Assembly: GCF_020176695.1 (NCBI RefSeq)
Contig: NZ_JAIWIA010000013.1
Span: 178,699-242,698 of the forward strand
Direction of reading: 5' to 3'
DNA: 64,000 bases
From: Massilia sp. MS-15
GTDB lineage: Bacteria > Pseudomonadota > Gammaproteobacteria > Burkholderiales > Burkholderiaceae_D
Below are positions 16,297 through 25,966 of this stretch, in pieces. The position numbers were made by a program, and so were the translations under genes. The notes beneath the pieces are model-generated. The model made no database searches, was not told the DNA's origin, and saw only the letters and a program-made list of their open reading frames with translations. Positions within the stretch are counted from its first letter, which is position 1, and each line of letters starts with the position of its first letter.

Positions 16297-16992
16297 TTAC
16301 AGGAAATCGGCGCCGGGCCTGGCCTCGGCGGACAGCTTCTTGAGGTATTCCTCGGACAGCTTCTCGAACAGCAGGCGGGTATCGCCGCGCAGGTAGGGTC
16401 CGAGCATGGACAGCACCTGGTAGCAGCCGCGTGCCAGCGCATCCGCGATGGCCTGCTGCTCGCTGTACCGGCGCGGGTTGCGCACGTATTCGTAGGACAG
16501 CCAGTAGGTCGCCACCACCACCATGTTGGTCGCCATGGCGGCGATCTGCTGCTCGCCCGCTTCGAGCGAGCCTTCGCTGCGCAGGTCCTCGCACAGCTGG
16601 CGCGCGACCTTGATCTTGTGCGCCAGGATCGCCTTGAAGTGCAGTTCCAGCTTGCGGTTGCGCGACAGCAGGTCGTTCAGGTCGCGGTAGAAGAAGCGGT
16701 AGCGCCAGATCAGCTCGAACATCAGGTGCAGGTAGAGCCACACGTCCTCCATGTTGGAGCGGCGCCCGGCCGGCACGGTGAGGATGCGCTCGATCTCCGC
16801 CTCGAACTGGTTGAAGATCGAATTGACGATGTCGTCCTTGTTCCGGAAGTGATAGTACAGGTTGCCGGGCGAGATATTCATCTCCTCGGCGATGACGGTC
16901 GTCGTGATGTTCGGCTCGCCGAACTCGTTGAACAGCCTGAGCGAGAGCTCGAGGATGCGTTCGCGGGTCCGGCGCGGAGCTTTTTGTTGCAT
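16297..16992 (-). CDS. PhaD-like TetR family transcriptional regulator
   Basis: A 231-residue regulator. The N-terminal helix-turn-helix (TRERILELSLRLFNEFGEPNITTTVIAEEMNISPGNLYYHFRNK, split over residues 8-52) is very close to that of PhaD, the TetR-like regulator of polyhydroxyalkanoate clusters, and the YRFFYRDLNDLLSRNRKL segment in the ligand domain also matches. The phasin gene directly upstream supports a PHA link. A start at ATG 17031 (13 residues longer) is possible; I prefer 16992 because it leaves the 23-base operator-like palindrome upstream of the coding region. Confidence 0.8.
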   Translation of the reverse strand: MQQKAPRRTRERILELSLRLFNEFGEPNITTTVIAEEMNISPGNLYYHFRNKDDIVNSIFNQFEAEIERILTVPAGRRSNMEDVWLYLHLMFELIWRYRFFYRDLNDLLSRNRKLELHFKAILAHKIKVARQLCEDLRSEGSLEAGEQQIAAMATNMVVVATYWLSYEYVRNPRRYSEQQAIADALARGCYQVLSMLGPYLRGDTRLLFEKLSEEYLKKLSAEARPGADFL

Positions 16993-17033
16993 GAAGGGCG
17001 AAGTTTGTGGTTCCAGGCGGGAGAATAACATCA

Positions 17034-17056
17034 AATGCTGTCAAGCAGACAGCATT
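17034..17056. promoter_or_regulatory. 23-base palindrome, probable TetR operator
   Basis: AATGCTGTC (17034-17042) and GACAGCATT (17048-17056) are perfect 9-base inverted repeats with a five-base spacer, AAGCA. The element lies in the short gap between the end of the phasin gene and the start of the PhaD-like regulator gene, which suggests autoregulation. It could also form a hairpin after the phasin transcript, but no T-run follows on the minus strand. Confidence 0.6.
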
Positions 17057-17068
17057 GGCAGGCCCCTT

Positions 17069-17551
17069 TCAGGCGTCGCCGTCCTGGTCCGGCGCCGCCG
17101 CGCGCGCTTGCGGCCGACGCTGCGGCTGTCCTTGCAGCTGTCCCTGCAGCTGTTCCTGCAATTGCGCCAGCATCAGTTCGAGCGCATCGACGCGGCGCCG
17201 CAGCGCCTCGACCTCGCTCGCGGCGGGCACGCCGATGGTGGCCAGGGCGCGTGCCACGCGTTCCTCGAACACCTGTTCCAGCTTGCCCCAGGATCCGCCA
17301 CTGCGCCCGCTCTTGCGGGTAGCCCGCTCGGCCACGCGCGCGACCGTGCCGCCGGTGTCCTCGACCTCGCGTGCGCGGCGCGCCAGCACGCCGCCGTCGC
17401 GCACCAGGCGTGCGAACGAACGCCCGCCCTCGCCCGCTTCCTGGGCCTGGGCGAAGGCCCCCAGGCCGGCCTGCCAGATCTGCTGGGCCGAGGCGCGCAC
17501 GGCGCGCGCCAGCGCGTCGTCGTCGTCCTCGGGCGGGAGTTTCCTGCTCAT
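17069..17551 (-). CDS. PhaF/PhaI-type phasin (polyhydroxyalkanoate granule-associated protein)
   Basis: A 160-residue protein with the phasin core ARAVRASAQQIWQAGLGAFAQAQEAG near the N-terminus, a basic stretch (ERATRKSGRSGG), WGKLEQVFEERVARAL, and a C-terminal leucine-zipper-like coil (EVEALRRRVDALELMLAQL) ending in Gln/Arg-rich sequence. These features belong to the PhaF/PhaI family that coats PHA granules and can link them to the nucleoid. The start at 17551 is chosen because AGGA lies eight bases before it; 13 residues could be added from an upstream start. It is followed by the PhaD-like gene. Confidence 0.85.
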   Translation of the reverse strand: MSRKLPPEDDDDALARAVRASAQQIWQAGLGAFAQAQEAGEGGRSFARLVRDGGVLARRAREVEDTGGTVARVAERATRKSGRSGGSWGKLEQVFEERVARALATIGVPAASEVEALRRRVDALELMLAQLQEQLQGQLQGQPQRRPQARAAAPDQDGDA

Positions 17552-17647
17552 GCATGGTCCTCGTGAACTGCCTGGAGCCATTGTAGGCACGCACGCTAGA
17601 AGCCGGATTCTAAAGCGCCTTCCCCGGTGGGCGCACCGGCGCCGGCT

Positions 17648-18442
17648 TCAATGCCGCTGGCGCTGGCGCTGTGCCGCCAGCGCCAGCGCGGCGCGCATCC
17701 GCTCGCGCAGGCTGGCCGCCGACACCGGCTTGGCATAGTGGGCATCGGCCAGGCCGCTGCGCACTGCCGCCTCGATCTCGGCCAGGTCGTGCTGGCCGCT
17801 GAGCATCAGGCGCACCGTGTCCGGATACGCGGCCGCGACCCTGGCCAGCAGCTCGGTGCCGCGCATGCCGGGCATGGCCTGGTCGCACAGGATCACGGCG
17901 GCCGGCTCGCGCGCCAGCAGGTCCAGCGCCTCCGGTCCGGAGGCAGCGCACAGCACGCGCAGCGGCTCGTCGCCGAGCATGTCGGACAGCACGGCCAGCA
18001 TGAAAGGATCGTCGTCGACCAGCAGGATGGCGGGCGGCTGGGCGCTGCCGCCCCCCGCCTGCACCGCACCGGAGCCGGCTGCCAGCAGGAAAACCTCGAG
18101 TTCGGCCACGAAGCTCTCCGGTTCGATCGGCTTGCTGATGTAGCCGTCGAAGCCGCCGGCCAGCACCTTCTCGCGGTCGCCCGCCATCGCCAGCGCGGTC
18201 ACGGCCAGCACCGGCACCCGCGCCAGCCGCGCATCGGCCTTGAGCGCCGCCACCACCTCGTAGCCGCTCATGCCGGGCAGGTTGACATCGCAGGCAACCA
18301 GGTCGGGCGGCGCGGCGCGCGCGCTGGCGATGCCGCGCGGTCCGTCGGGCGCGCTCAGGGCCGTGTGCCCGTGGGCGGTGAGCAGGAACGCCATCAGCTC
18401 GACGTTCGCGGGATTGTCTTCGATGATCAGGATGCGGGCCAA
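17648..18442 (-). CDS. Response regulator with two tandem receiver domains
   Basis: A 264-residue protein made only of two CheY-like receivers. Receiver 1 (1-120) has DN near residues 9-10, phospho-acceptor Asp in CDVNLPGMSG and Lys in YISKPI. Receiver 2 (about 138-255) has DDD, Asp in CDQAMPGMRG and Lys in YAKPV. There is no output domain, so it must work through partners, perhaps a phosphorelay or a hybrid kinase not in this window. The Gly/Ala-rich linker lies at about 121-136. It seems monocistronic. Confidence 0.88.
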   Translation of the reverse strand: MARILIIEDNPANVELMAFLLTAHGHTALSAPDGPRGIASARAAPPDLVACDVNLPGMSGYEVVAALKADARLARVPVLAVTALAMAGDREKVLAGGFDGYISKPIEPESFVAELEVFLLAAGSGAVQAGGGSAQPPAILLVDDDPFMLAVLSDMLGDEPLRVLCAASGPEALDLLAREPAAVILCDQAMPGMRGTELLARVAAAYPDTVRLMLSGQHDLAEIEAAVRSGLADAHYAKPVSAASLRERMRAALALAAQRQRQRH

Positions 18443-18489
18443 GGCGGCGCTCCGGTGGCGGCGTTGTCGCTACTGTAACACGCGCAATG

Positions 18490-19452
18490 TCAATACAGCG
18501 GCCGTCTCACCGCGCATGCCCGCCGCGCCGCCATCAGCTCCGCCATCAGCGCGTCCAGCACGCGCCGGTTGCGCCCCAGCGCGACATGGCCGACACCGCC
18601 GAACGCGATGTTGCGCGCCCCCGGCAGCATGCTCGAGCTCTGCGGCGCGACGATGTTGTCGTGGTGCGAATAGATCGAGGTGACCAGGGCGCGCGCGGCC
18701 GCGTCCTCGCCGCCTGCCAGCGCGCGCAGCCAGGCGCATTCGGGCGGCTCGCCGGTGTCCGCCACGGCACGCCGCATCTGGGCGGCGTTGCGCCCGATGC
18801 CGAAGGCGGCAAGGCAGGTGCCGTGGTGCGGCGTGCCAAGCGTGATCACGCGCGCCACGCGCGCGGTGCCGCAGGCGCGCATCCAGGCGCGTGCCACCAG
18901 TCCGCCCATGCTGTGGGCCACCAGCACCACCCGGTCGGCGCCGCTGGCGGCGCACAGCGCATCCACCGCTTCCTCGACCTGGGCCACGTAGCCGTCGATG
19001 TCGCCGGTCAGCGGCGCCAGGTCGAGGGTGGCGTGGCTGATGCCGGCCGCCTCCAGGCGCGGCAGCAGGTGCGACCAGTAGCCGCTGTTGCAGCCATAAC
19101 CGTGCAGCAGCAGCACCGGGATGCCGGCGCCGGGGTGGATGCGGATGCGCGCGCTGGCACGCGGCATGGTCCAGGACGACTGCAGCATGCTGGCGTAGAA
19201 CTCCTCCAGGAACATGCGCAGCCGCGCGCCGGCCCCGATCCGGCAGTCGTCCGGGGTCGGGCTGGCGTAGCGCGCGCTGAGGCGGAAGTTGTTCGCGTTG
19301 ATCAAGAGGCGCACCAGCAGCACGCTCCCCAGGCCCGCGCCCAGCGCCTGCCAGCGGCTGGCCCCGAACAGCTGCAGCGCGGCCAGGCCGATGCCCAGCG
19401 CGGCCAGCGCCTGCACGGCCAGCAGCAGCTGCAGCAGGCGGCGCGCGCTCAT
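18490..19452 (-). CDS. Membrane-anchored alpha/beta-hydrolase (triacylglycerol lipase-like)
   Basis: A 320-residue protein with two N-terminal hydrophobic segments (about 5-30 and 37-52) and a lipase domain from about residue 108. The oxyanion-hole HGYG is at 117-120, the nucleophile elbow AHSMGG puts Ser181 at the active site, and GVGHVALGRN supplies the probable catalytic His. VARVITLGTPHHGT is typical of true lipases. It is the last gene of an operon behind the GMC oxidoreductase (17-base gap), hinting that both act on a lipid or sterol-type substrate. Confidence 0.82.
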   Translation of the reverse strand: MSARRLLQLLLAVQALAALGIGLAALQLFGASRWQALGAGLGSVLLVRLLINANNFRLSARYASPTPDDCRIGAGARLRMFLEEFYASMLQSSWTMPRASARIRIHPGAGIPVLLLHGYGCNSGYWSHLLPRLEAAGISHATLDLAPLTGDIDGYVAQVEEAVDALCAASGADRVVLVAHSMGGLVARAWMRACGTARVARVITLGTPHHGTCLAAFGIGRNAAQMRRAVADTGEPPECAWLRALAGGEDAAARALVTSIYSHHDNIVAPQSSSMLPGARNIAFGGVGHVALGRNRRVLDALMAELMAARRACAVRRPLY

Positions 19453-19469
19453 GGTCGTCCTGGCCCGCC

Positions 19470-21092
19470 TCAGGCCACGGGACGGGCCGCCGGGCGGCCC
19501 GTCAGCGCCTCTGCCAGGCCGCTCGCCAGCCGGGCCGTGAGGCCGTAGATCGTCAGCTGCGGATTGGCGCCCAGCGAGGTGGGGAACAGCGAGCCGTCGT
19601 GCACCGAGATGTTGTCCAGGCCGCGGTAGCGGCCGTCCGGCGCGGTGACGCCGAGGCGCTCGTCGCCCGCCATCGCGCAGCCGCCCATCACGTGGGCCGA
19701 GGCCACGCGCGTGAGCTGCAGGCCCTGGGGCAGCGCCGCGATCGCGGCCTTCGCCTCGCGCCAGGATGTGTAGCGGCGCGCCATCTCGTGCGCCGGCTGC
19801 ACCGCAGTGGCGCCGGCCGCGAACTGGATCTCGGCCATCGCCAGCTGGGCGCGGCGCGCGCCGTCCCACAGGTAGTCGGTCAGGGGGTAGTCCAGCTCGG
19901 GGCTGCCGTCGGCGCGCAGGCGCACGGTGCCGCCGGGCGCGTCCTCGTGGAAGCCGTCGCGCAGCAGCGCCAGCATGCCGTGCATGGTGGGATAGTCGCG
20001 CATCATGCGCGCATGCGCTTCGCCGAAGCCGCTCATGGTGGTGGCCAGCAGCAGCGGGTGCAGCGGCGGGGCTTCCAGCTTGAAGCCGATCGGGCCGTCG
20101 AGCGGGCCGGCCAGGAAGTGGTCGGAATACACGGTCTGCGGCGCGCCGGCCCAGGCCTGCACCGGCTGCGGGAAGAAGGCGGCCGAGATCACGCTGGGGT
20201 GCAGGAAGGTCCGGCGCCCCAGCAGGCCGCTGGGATCGGGCGCCTTCGAGCGCAGCAGCAGCGCCGGCGTATTGATGGCGCCACCGGCCACCACGAAGTG
20301 GCGCGCGCGCAGGCGCAGCTGGCGGCCGCTGGGCACGATGCCGCCAGCGTCGAGCGCCTGGCACAGCAGCTCGTCGGCGCGTCCGCCGCGCAGCACGAAG
20401 CGCTCGGCGCGCGCGCGCGTGACCAGCAGCGCGCCCTGTTCCAGCGCGGCCGGAATCGTGGTCACCAGCATCGACTGCTTGGCATTGGTCGGGCAGCCCA
20501 TGCCGCAGTACCCAAGGTTCCAGCAGCCCTTGACGTTGCGCCGGATCAGCCCGGTGCCGATGCCGAGCCGGCCCGCGCCGCGGCGCAGGATGTCATTGTT
20601 CTCGTTGGGTGCGCCCGGCCAGTCGGCGATGTGCAGGCGCGCCTCCATCATCGCGAACCAGGGCGCCAGCGCGTCCGGCGTGCTGTCGCTCAGCGCGTAG
20701 TGGCGGCGCCACCAGTCGAGGGTGGCGGGCGGGGTGCGAAAGCTCGAGGTCCAGTTGACGGTGGTGGAGCCGCCCACGGTGCGGCCCTGCAGGATGTTGA
20801 CGCCCTTGTCGAGCGTCTTGCGCGCGGCCGATTCCTGGTACAGCGATGGATAGGCCTCGGCCTCGCGCATCCTGAAGTCGCTCGAGGATTTCAGCGCGCC
20901 TTCTTCCACCACGATTACCGACAGGCCGGAGCGCGCCAGGATCTCGGCGCTGACGCCGCCGCCGGCGCCGCTGCCGACGATGACGACGTCGGCTTCCAGC
21001 GTGCGGTCGCGCTCGAGCGCGGCGGCGTCGAGGAGCTTCCAGCCGCGGGCCACGCCGTCCCGGATCGGGTCGGGCACGATCGAGGCGCTCAT
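19470..21092 (-). CDS. GMC family FAD-dependent oxidoreductase
   Basis: A 540-residue flavoprotein with an N-terminal dinucleotide-binding motif (DVVIVGSGAGGGVSAEILARSG, residues 35-56, shown here only as a motif), a GMC-type GGSTTVNWTSSF region, CGMGCPTNAKQS, and a C-terminal HVMGGCAMA...VHDGSLFPTSLGANPQLTIYGL. These match the GMC oxidoreductases of the cholesterol-oxidase/long-chain alcohol oxidase branch. It overlaps the upstream Tat-exported subunit gene by four bases (ATGA), which implies translational coupling and a complex. Confidence 0.88.
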   Translation of the reverse strand: MSASIVPDPIRDGVARGWKLLDAAALERDRTLEADVVIVGSGAGGGVSAEILARSGLSVIVVEEGALKSSSDFRMREAEAYPSLYQESAARKTLDKGVNILQGRTVGGSTTVNWTSSFRTPPATLDWWRRHYALSDSTPDALAPWFAMMEARLHIADWPGAPNENNDILRRGAGRLGIGTGLIRRNVKGCWNLGYCGMGCPTNAKQSMLVTTIPAALEQGALLVTRARAERFVLRGGRADELLCQALDAGGIVPSGRQLRLRARHFVVAGGAINTPALLLRSKAPDPSGLLGRRTFLHPSVISAAFFPQPVQAWAGAPQTVYSDHFLAGPLDGPIGFKLEAPPLHPLLLATTMSGFGEAHARMMRDYPTMHGMLALLRDGFHEDAPGGTVRLRADGSPELDYPLTDYLWDGARRAQLAMAEIQFAAGATAVQPAHEMARRYTSWREAKAAIAALPQGLQLTRVASAHVMGGCAMAGDERLGVTAPDGRYRGLDNISVHDGSLFPTSLGANPQLTIYGLTARLASGLAEALTGRPAARPVA

Positions 21093-21607
21093 GCCAGCTC
21101 CTTCAGCGGGCCGGGGTAGCCGGTCGCCGCCCAGCTGGCAGGCTGCGCGTACCAGGCGCCCAGTACCAGGTCGTGCAGCGCGTGGTAGGCGCTGCGCAGC
21201 AGGCCGACACGGTGCAGGCGCCAGTCCTGCAGGAAGGCGCTCACCTGTTCGCTGCGCGCACCTTCCCAGCCGCCGGACACGCCAGTGAGCAGGCGGCGCG
21301 CGGGCGCCAGCGCGAGCAGGCCGAACAGGTCCTGCACTTCCTTCTGGGTGGCCGGCGGCAGGCCGAGGATGGCCTGGTGCACGCCCTCGATGGTGGTGGC
21401 GAGCGCCGCCGCCCGTTCCGGCCCCTGCGGCAGCGCGCCGGCCAGGATCGCCGGCGCGATCGCGTGCAGCGCCGCGCGCGCTTCGCCATCGAGGGCGAAG
21501 CGGTGCGGCGCGCTGCCGTGCGTGGCGCGGTAGAGCGCGCCGGCAGCGCCCAGCGCCAGCGCGGCCAGTCCCCCGGCCTTCAGGAAGGTGCGTCGTGATG
21601 TTCCCAT
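21089..21607 (-). CDS. Tat-signal small subunit partner of the GMC oxidoreductase
   Basis: A 172-residue protein opening with a twin-arginine signal (TSRRTFLKAGGLAALALGAAG). The remainder, LHAIAPAILAGALP and VQDLFGLLALAPARRLLTG, resembles subunit 3 of gluconate 2-dehydrogenase-type complexes, which escort a GMC-fold catalytic subunit through the Tat pathway. The four-base overlap with the GMC gene fits. A start 14 residues further upstream is open but adds only a hydrophilic leader. No cytochrome c subunit is encoded next to them, so the electron acceptor is unknown. Confidence 0.75.
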   Translation of the reverse strand: MGTSRRTFLKAGGLAALALGAAGALYRATHGSAPHRFALDGEARAALHAIAPAILAGALPQGPERAAALATTIEGVHQAILGLPPATQKEVQDLFGLLALAPARRLLTGVSGGWEGARSEQVSAFLQDWRLHRVGLLRSAYHALHDLVLGAWYAQPASWAATGYPGPLKELA

Positions 21608-21723
21608 GTCCCCACTTCTGCCTCTTGTGTGTCGGCTAGTGTAAGCCAAAGGCGAGACCCGCCGGGCATGGAAACTAGAGGGGAAAGTCTAGGCCCGGCG
21701 GCGCTCTTGTAGAATGCCGGCCC

Positions 21724-22343
21724 ATGGAACTCATCGACTACCTGGACACGCATTTCCTCACCGCGCGCAGCTGCTGGCGGCCAGCGGCATCGATGGCGCG
21801 CGGCTCGACGCCCTGACGCGCGCGGGCGGCATGCCGCAGCCATCCTACCGGCTGCAGCTCGCTGTCCACTGCGCGTCCTTCTTCGGCGAGCACGAGGAAG
21901 CGCACACGGTCGACTACTATGCGCCCGGCACCCTGTCGTGGATCGGTGTGCTGGAAGCGGAGACGGAAGATCCCTTCACGGTGTTCGCGCGCCGCTACCG
22001 CGCCGCACTGGCGGCGCTGCCGCTGGCGACGCGGGATGCAAAGCTGGGAGACGGACTGGACGCGCACCTACGCGAGGAATGGGGCCACTTCCTGTCCGGG
22101 ACCTACGGCCTGTGCACCCGTACCGGGCTGCCCGAAGACATCGCCGCCAAGGAACTGGCGATCTGCGTGATCAAGGAGCTGACCGCCGACGCACAGCGCG
22201 CTCCCGACCTGCAGCGCCTGCGCCAGGCGGTGGACCTGCTCGACCGCGCCAGCACGCCGTTCGCGCCGCACGAACGCGCGCGCAGCTCGCGTCATCGCTA
22301 CGTGGACGCGGTGCGCATCCGTTACGGCCTGGCGGCGGCTTGA
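21724..22343 (+). pseudogene. DUF6058-like gene with an apparent frameshift near codon 13
   Basis: From the ATG at 21724 the frame reads MELIDYLDTHFLT, a natural-looking start, then runs into a stop after 30 codons. The rest of the protein, RAQLLAASGIDGARLDALTRAGGMP onward to the stop at 22343, is in the next frame. One base missing after 21762 (in CCGCGCG) would join them. An ATG at 21714 does open the second frame, but then the first 15 residues are an unnatural His/Pro-rich string. The protein (about 206 residues if repaired) resembles the DUF6058 family linked to natural-product loci; family assignment is tentative. Confidence 0.55.
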
Positions 22344-22421
22344 TGAAACCATTTGCCTTGCGGGCCATGGTTGCAAACAATATTTGCACTCCTGGCCCTG
22401 CAGGCAAATATCCTGTGCACG

Positions 22422-23234
22422 CTACCGTTTCGGCGCCCGCTCGAGAATCGCGCGCGCAATGCCGCGCAGGATGTTGACTTCTTCGGTCTCGAGTCCGGTG
22501 CGCGCGAACAGGCGCTTCAGGCGCGGCATCAGCTTCTTCGGGTTGTTCTCATTGAGGAAACCGATCGCCACCAGCGCTTCTTCGAGGTGGGCGTACATGC
22601 CCTCGACCTGGGCCAGGCTGGCGGCGTCGCCATGGAAGCCGACGCCGCGCGCCTCGACCGTGCCGCCCGCCTCGCCCAGCGCGGCAAGCCGCGCTTCGTA
22701 GGCCAGTACCTGGGCCGCCTGCGACAGGTTCAGCGACGAATAATCCGGATTCGAGGGGATGTTGATCAATACGTTGCACTGCTGGACGATCTCGTTCGGC
22801 AGGCCAACCCGCTCGTTGCCGAGGAGCAGGGCCGGCCGCAGCGCGCCCTGCGGCGGCTGCAAGTCGCCCTGCGGCGGCTGCAAGTCGCTTTGTCCTGCCA
22901 CGTGGGCCGCGAAGGCGCGCGGCGTCCACACCGGCGGCGAGAATTCGCGCAGGCGCGCCGACACGGCGGCGGCGAAATTGCAGCCTTCCAGGGCTTCGCC
23001 GATGCTGCCGACGATGCGCGCACCGGCCAGCACGTCGCCAGCGCCGCTCGCGAATGCCACCGCTTCCGCGTCATGCAGCGGGTTCTCGCAGCGCGGCGCC
23101 ACCAGCACCAGTTCGCTGAATCCCATCGTCTTCATGGCGCGCGCCACCGAGCCGACATTGCCTGCGCGGCTGGTCTCGACCAGCACGAATCGGAGCCTTT
23201 TGAAGAGAGATGTGTTGATTTCGGTCGGGTTCAT
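22422..23234 (-). CDS. trmJ: tRNA (cytidine/uridine-2'-O-)-methyltransferase TrmJ
   Basis: A 270-residue SPOUT-family methyltransferase that 2'-O-methylates position 32 of several tRNAs with SAM. Visible motifs: RFVLVETSRAGNVGSVARAM (motif 1), LLLGNERVGLPNEIV (motif 2) and NIPSNPDYSSLNLSQAAQ (motif 3) forming the trefoil knot. Between motifs 1 and 2 there is an unusual duplicated segment, DLQPPQG twice, encoded by a 21-base tandem repeat. It is divergent from suhB, the standard order in betaproteobacteria. Confidence 0.93.
   Translation of the reverse strand: MNPTEINTSLFKRLRFVLVETSRAGNVGSVARAMKTMGFSELVLVAPRCENPLHDAEAVAFASGAGDVLAGARIVGSIGEALEGCNFAAAVSARLREFSPPVWTPRAFAAHVAGQSDLQPPQGDLQPPQGALRPALLLGNERVGLPNEIVQQCNVLINIPSNPDYSSLNLSQAAQVLAYEARLAALGEAGGTVEARGVGFHGDAASLAQVEGMYAHLEEALVAIGFLNENNPKKLMPRLKRLFARTGLETEEVNILRGIARAILERAPKR
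22844..22885. repeat. 21-base exact tandem duplication inside trmJ
   Basis: Two adjacent identical 21-base units (22844-22864 and 22865-22885, each beginning CGCCCTGCGGCGG) encode a repeated DLQPPQG in TrmJ. The reading frame is kept. It lies in the loop before SPOUT motif 2, so copy number may vary between strains without loss of function. Confidence 0.9.
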
Positions 23235-23401
23235 TTAAAATAGCGCCATCGCGCGGTGCGGGCGCTTGATATCCTGGAAAGGTGTTTCCGGGATTTTAAC
23301 GGGTTCGGCACCGCTTTGCTCTTTGTCATTCTCAATTCAGCAGACCGTTCACGGCGCTTCGATGCGTGGTGGGCGTTCGCGTTTTTTCCACGGAAAGCCC
23401 C

Positions 23402-24190
23402 ATGCACCCAATGCTCAACACGGCCGTCAAGGCCGCCCGCCGCGCCGCCACCGTCATCAATCGCGCGTCCTTCGACCTCGATCGGATCACCGTTTCTGAA
23501 AAAAACCACAACGATTTCGTCACCGACATCGACCAGGCGGCCGAGGCGGCCATCGTGGAAACCCTGCTGAAGGCCTACCCCGACCACGCGATCCTGGCGG
23601 AAGAATCGGGCGCATCGAAGAACCTGAATGACGAGAGCGAAAACGTGTGGATCATCGACCCGATCGATGGCACCACCAACTTCCTGCATGGCTACCCCAA
23701 CTTCTGCATCTCGATCGCCCTGCAACAGCGCGGCGTGATCACCAACGCCCTGGTCTACGACCCGGTGCGCAACGACCTGTTCACCGCCACCAAGGGTGCT
23801 GGCGCCTACCTGAACGACAAGCGCATCCGCGTCAGCAGCAAGGACCGCATCGGCAAGGCCCTGCTGGCATCGGGTCATGGTCCGGATCCGCGCGCACTGG
23901 CCGAATACCTGCGCATGTATGAAACCGTCGCCTCGCGCTGCCACGGCGTGCGCAGCGGCGGCTCGGCCGCGCTGGAACTGGCCAACGTGGCCGCCGGCCG
24001 CATCGACGGCTATTTTGAAAAGGGCCTGAAGGTGTGGGACATCGCCGCCGGCGCCCTGCTCGTCACCGAAGCGGGCGGCATCGTCGGCGAATTCAATGGC
24101 GAGTCGGAATACCTGCACAAGGGCGACATCATCGCCGCCGGCCCGAAGGTGTTTGGCGCCATGGTCCCGCTGCTCGCCGCTTTCGCGTAA
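23402..24190 (+). CDS. suhB: Inositol-1-monophosphatase SuhB
   Basis: A 262-residue Mg-dependent phosphatase. Metal and substrate motifs are complete: AEESG near residue 67, [12 protein letters not shown] with Asp86 and Asp89, and the C-terminal WDIAAG. In proteobacteria SuhB also joins the NusA/NusB antitermination complex on rRNA operons. GGAAAG lies four bases before the ATG. The gene is divergent from trmJ with 167 bases between the starts, which must hold both promoters. Confidence 0.95.
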   Translation: MHPMLNTAVKAARRAATVINRASFDLDRITVSEKNHNDFVTDIDQAAEAAIVETLLKAYPDHAILAEESGASKNLNDESENVWIIDPIDGTTNFLHGYPNFCISIALQQRGVITNALVYDPVRNDLFTATKGAGAYLNDKRIRVSSKDRIGKALLASGHGPDPRALAEYLRMYETVASRCHGVRSGGSAALELANVAAGRIDGYFEKGLKVWDIAAGALLVTEAGGIVGEFNGESEYLHKGDIIAAGPKVFGAMVPLLAAFA

Positions 24191-24207
24191 AATACCCGCT
24201 GTGCTTC

Positions 24208-24230
24208 CGGGGCATGCGCTGCATGCCCCG
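24208..24230 (+). terminator. Hairpin after suhB
   Basis: CGGGGCATGC (24208-24217) and GCATGCCCCG (24221-24230) make a perfect 10-base stem with a GCT loop, starting 17 bases after the suhB stop. The following bases (CTTCACC) are only weakly U-rich, so it is a stable mRNA end or weak terminator. Confidence 0.55.
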
Positions 24231-24261
24231 CTTCACCGGACGGAAAGTCCCGGTCAGAAAC

Positions 24262-24290
24262 TTTCCATAGAGAAATAACTTCTCTATAAT
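24262..24290 (+). promoter_or_regulatory. Probable rhlE promoter with internal inverted repeat
   Basis: TTTCCA (24262-24267) and a perfect TATAAT (24285-24290) are 17 bases apart. Overlapping the spacer is a 7-base inverted repeat, TAGAGAA (24268-24274) and TTCTCTA (24280-24286), five bases apart, placed where a repressor would block polymerase. The predicted transcript would carry a leader of roughly 135 bases before the rhlE start codon. Confidence 0.6.
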
Positions 24291-24432
24291 CCCCGGCTGG
24301 TTTGCCCGTGACACTACACGGGCGGCAGCGTCCGGCGTTCCCGCGGAATCCACCGCGTCCCGCCTGCAATGACTAATCCGATTTCCAGGACTCGCGCCGT
24401 GTGGCGGCGGGCCACTTTTTGCGAAAAAATTT

Positions 24433-25827
<1,395 letters not shown>

Positions 25828-25868
25828 ATCCTGCCGGGCAGCACGCCCGGCCAAGGGCTGGCCTCGAG

Positions 25869-25931
25869 TAGGGTCAGAGTCAAATTGTTCGGAAATTTCG
25901 AAAGTTTCCCGATAATTCGACTCTGACCCTA
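25869..25931. repeat. REP-like inverted repeat 1 downstream of rhlE, also terminator-like
   Basis: TAGGGTCAGAGTC (25869-25881) and GACTCTGACCCTA (25919-25931) are perfect 13-base inverted repeats around a 37-base AT-rich core that itself contains GGAAA/TTTCC arms. Seven Ts follow at once (25932-25938), so it can also end the rhlE transcript. The sequence type is common in proteobacteria with REP-associated tyrosine transposases. Confidence 0.75.
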
Positions 25932-25966
25932 TTTTTTTGTCCATGCGGCCTCAGGCACCGAACATC

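Noticed and set aside
22844..22885. CRISPR-like repeat
   Set aside because: Only two directly adjacent copies without spacers, inside a coding gene and in frame.
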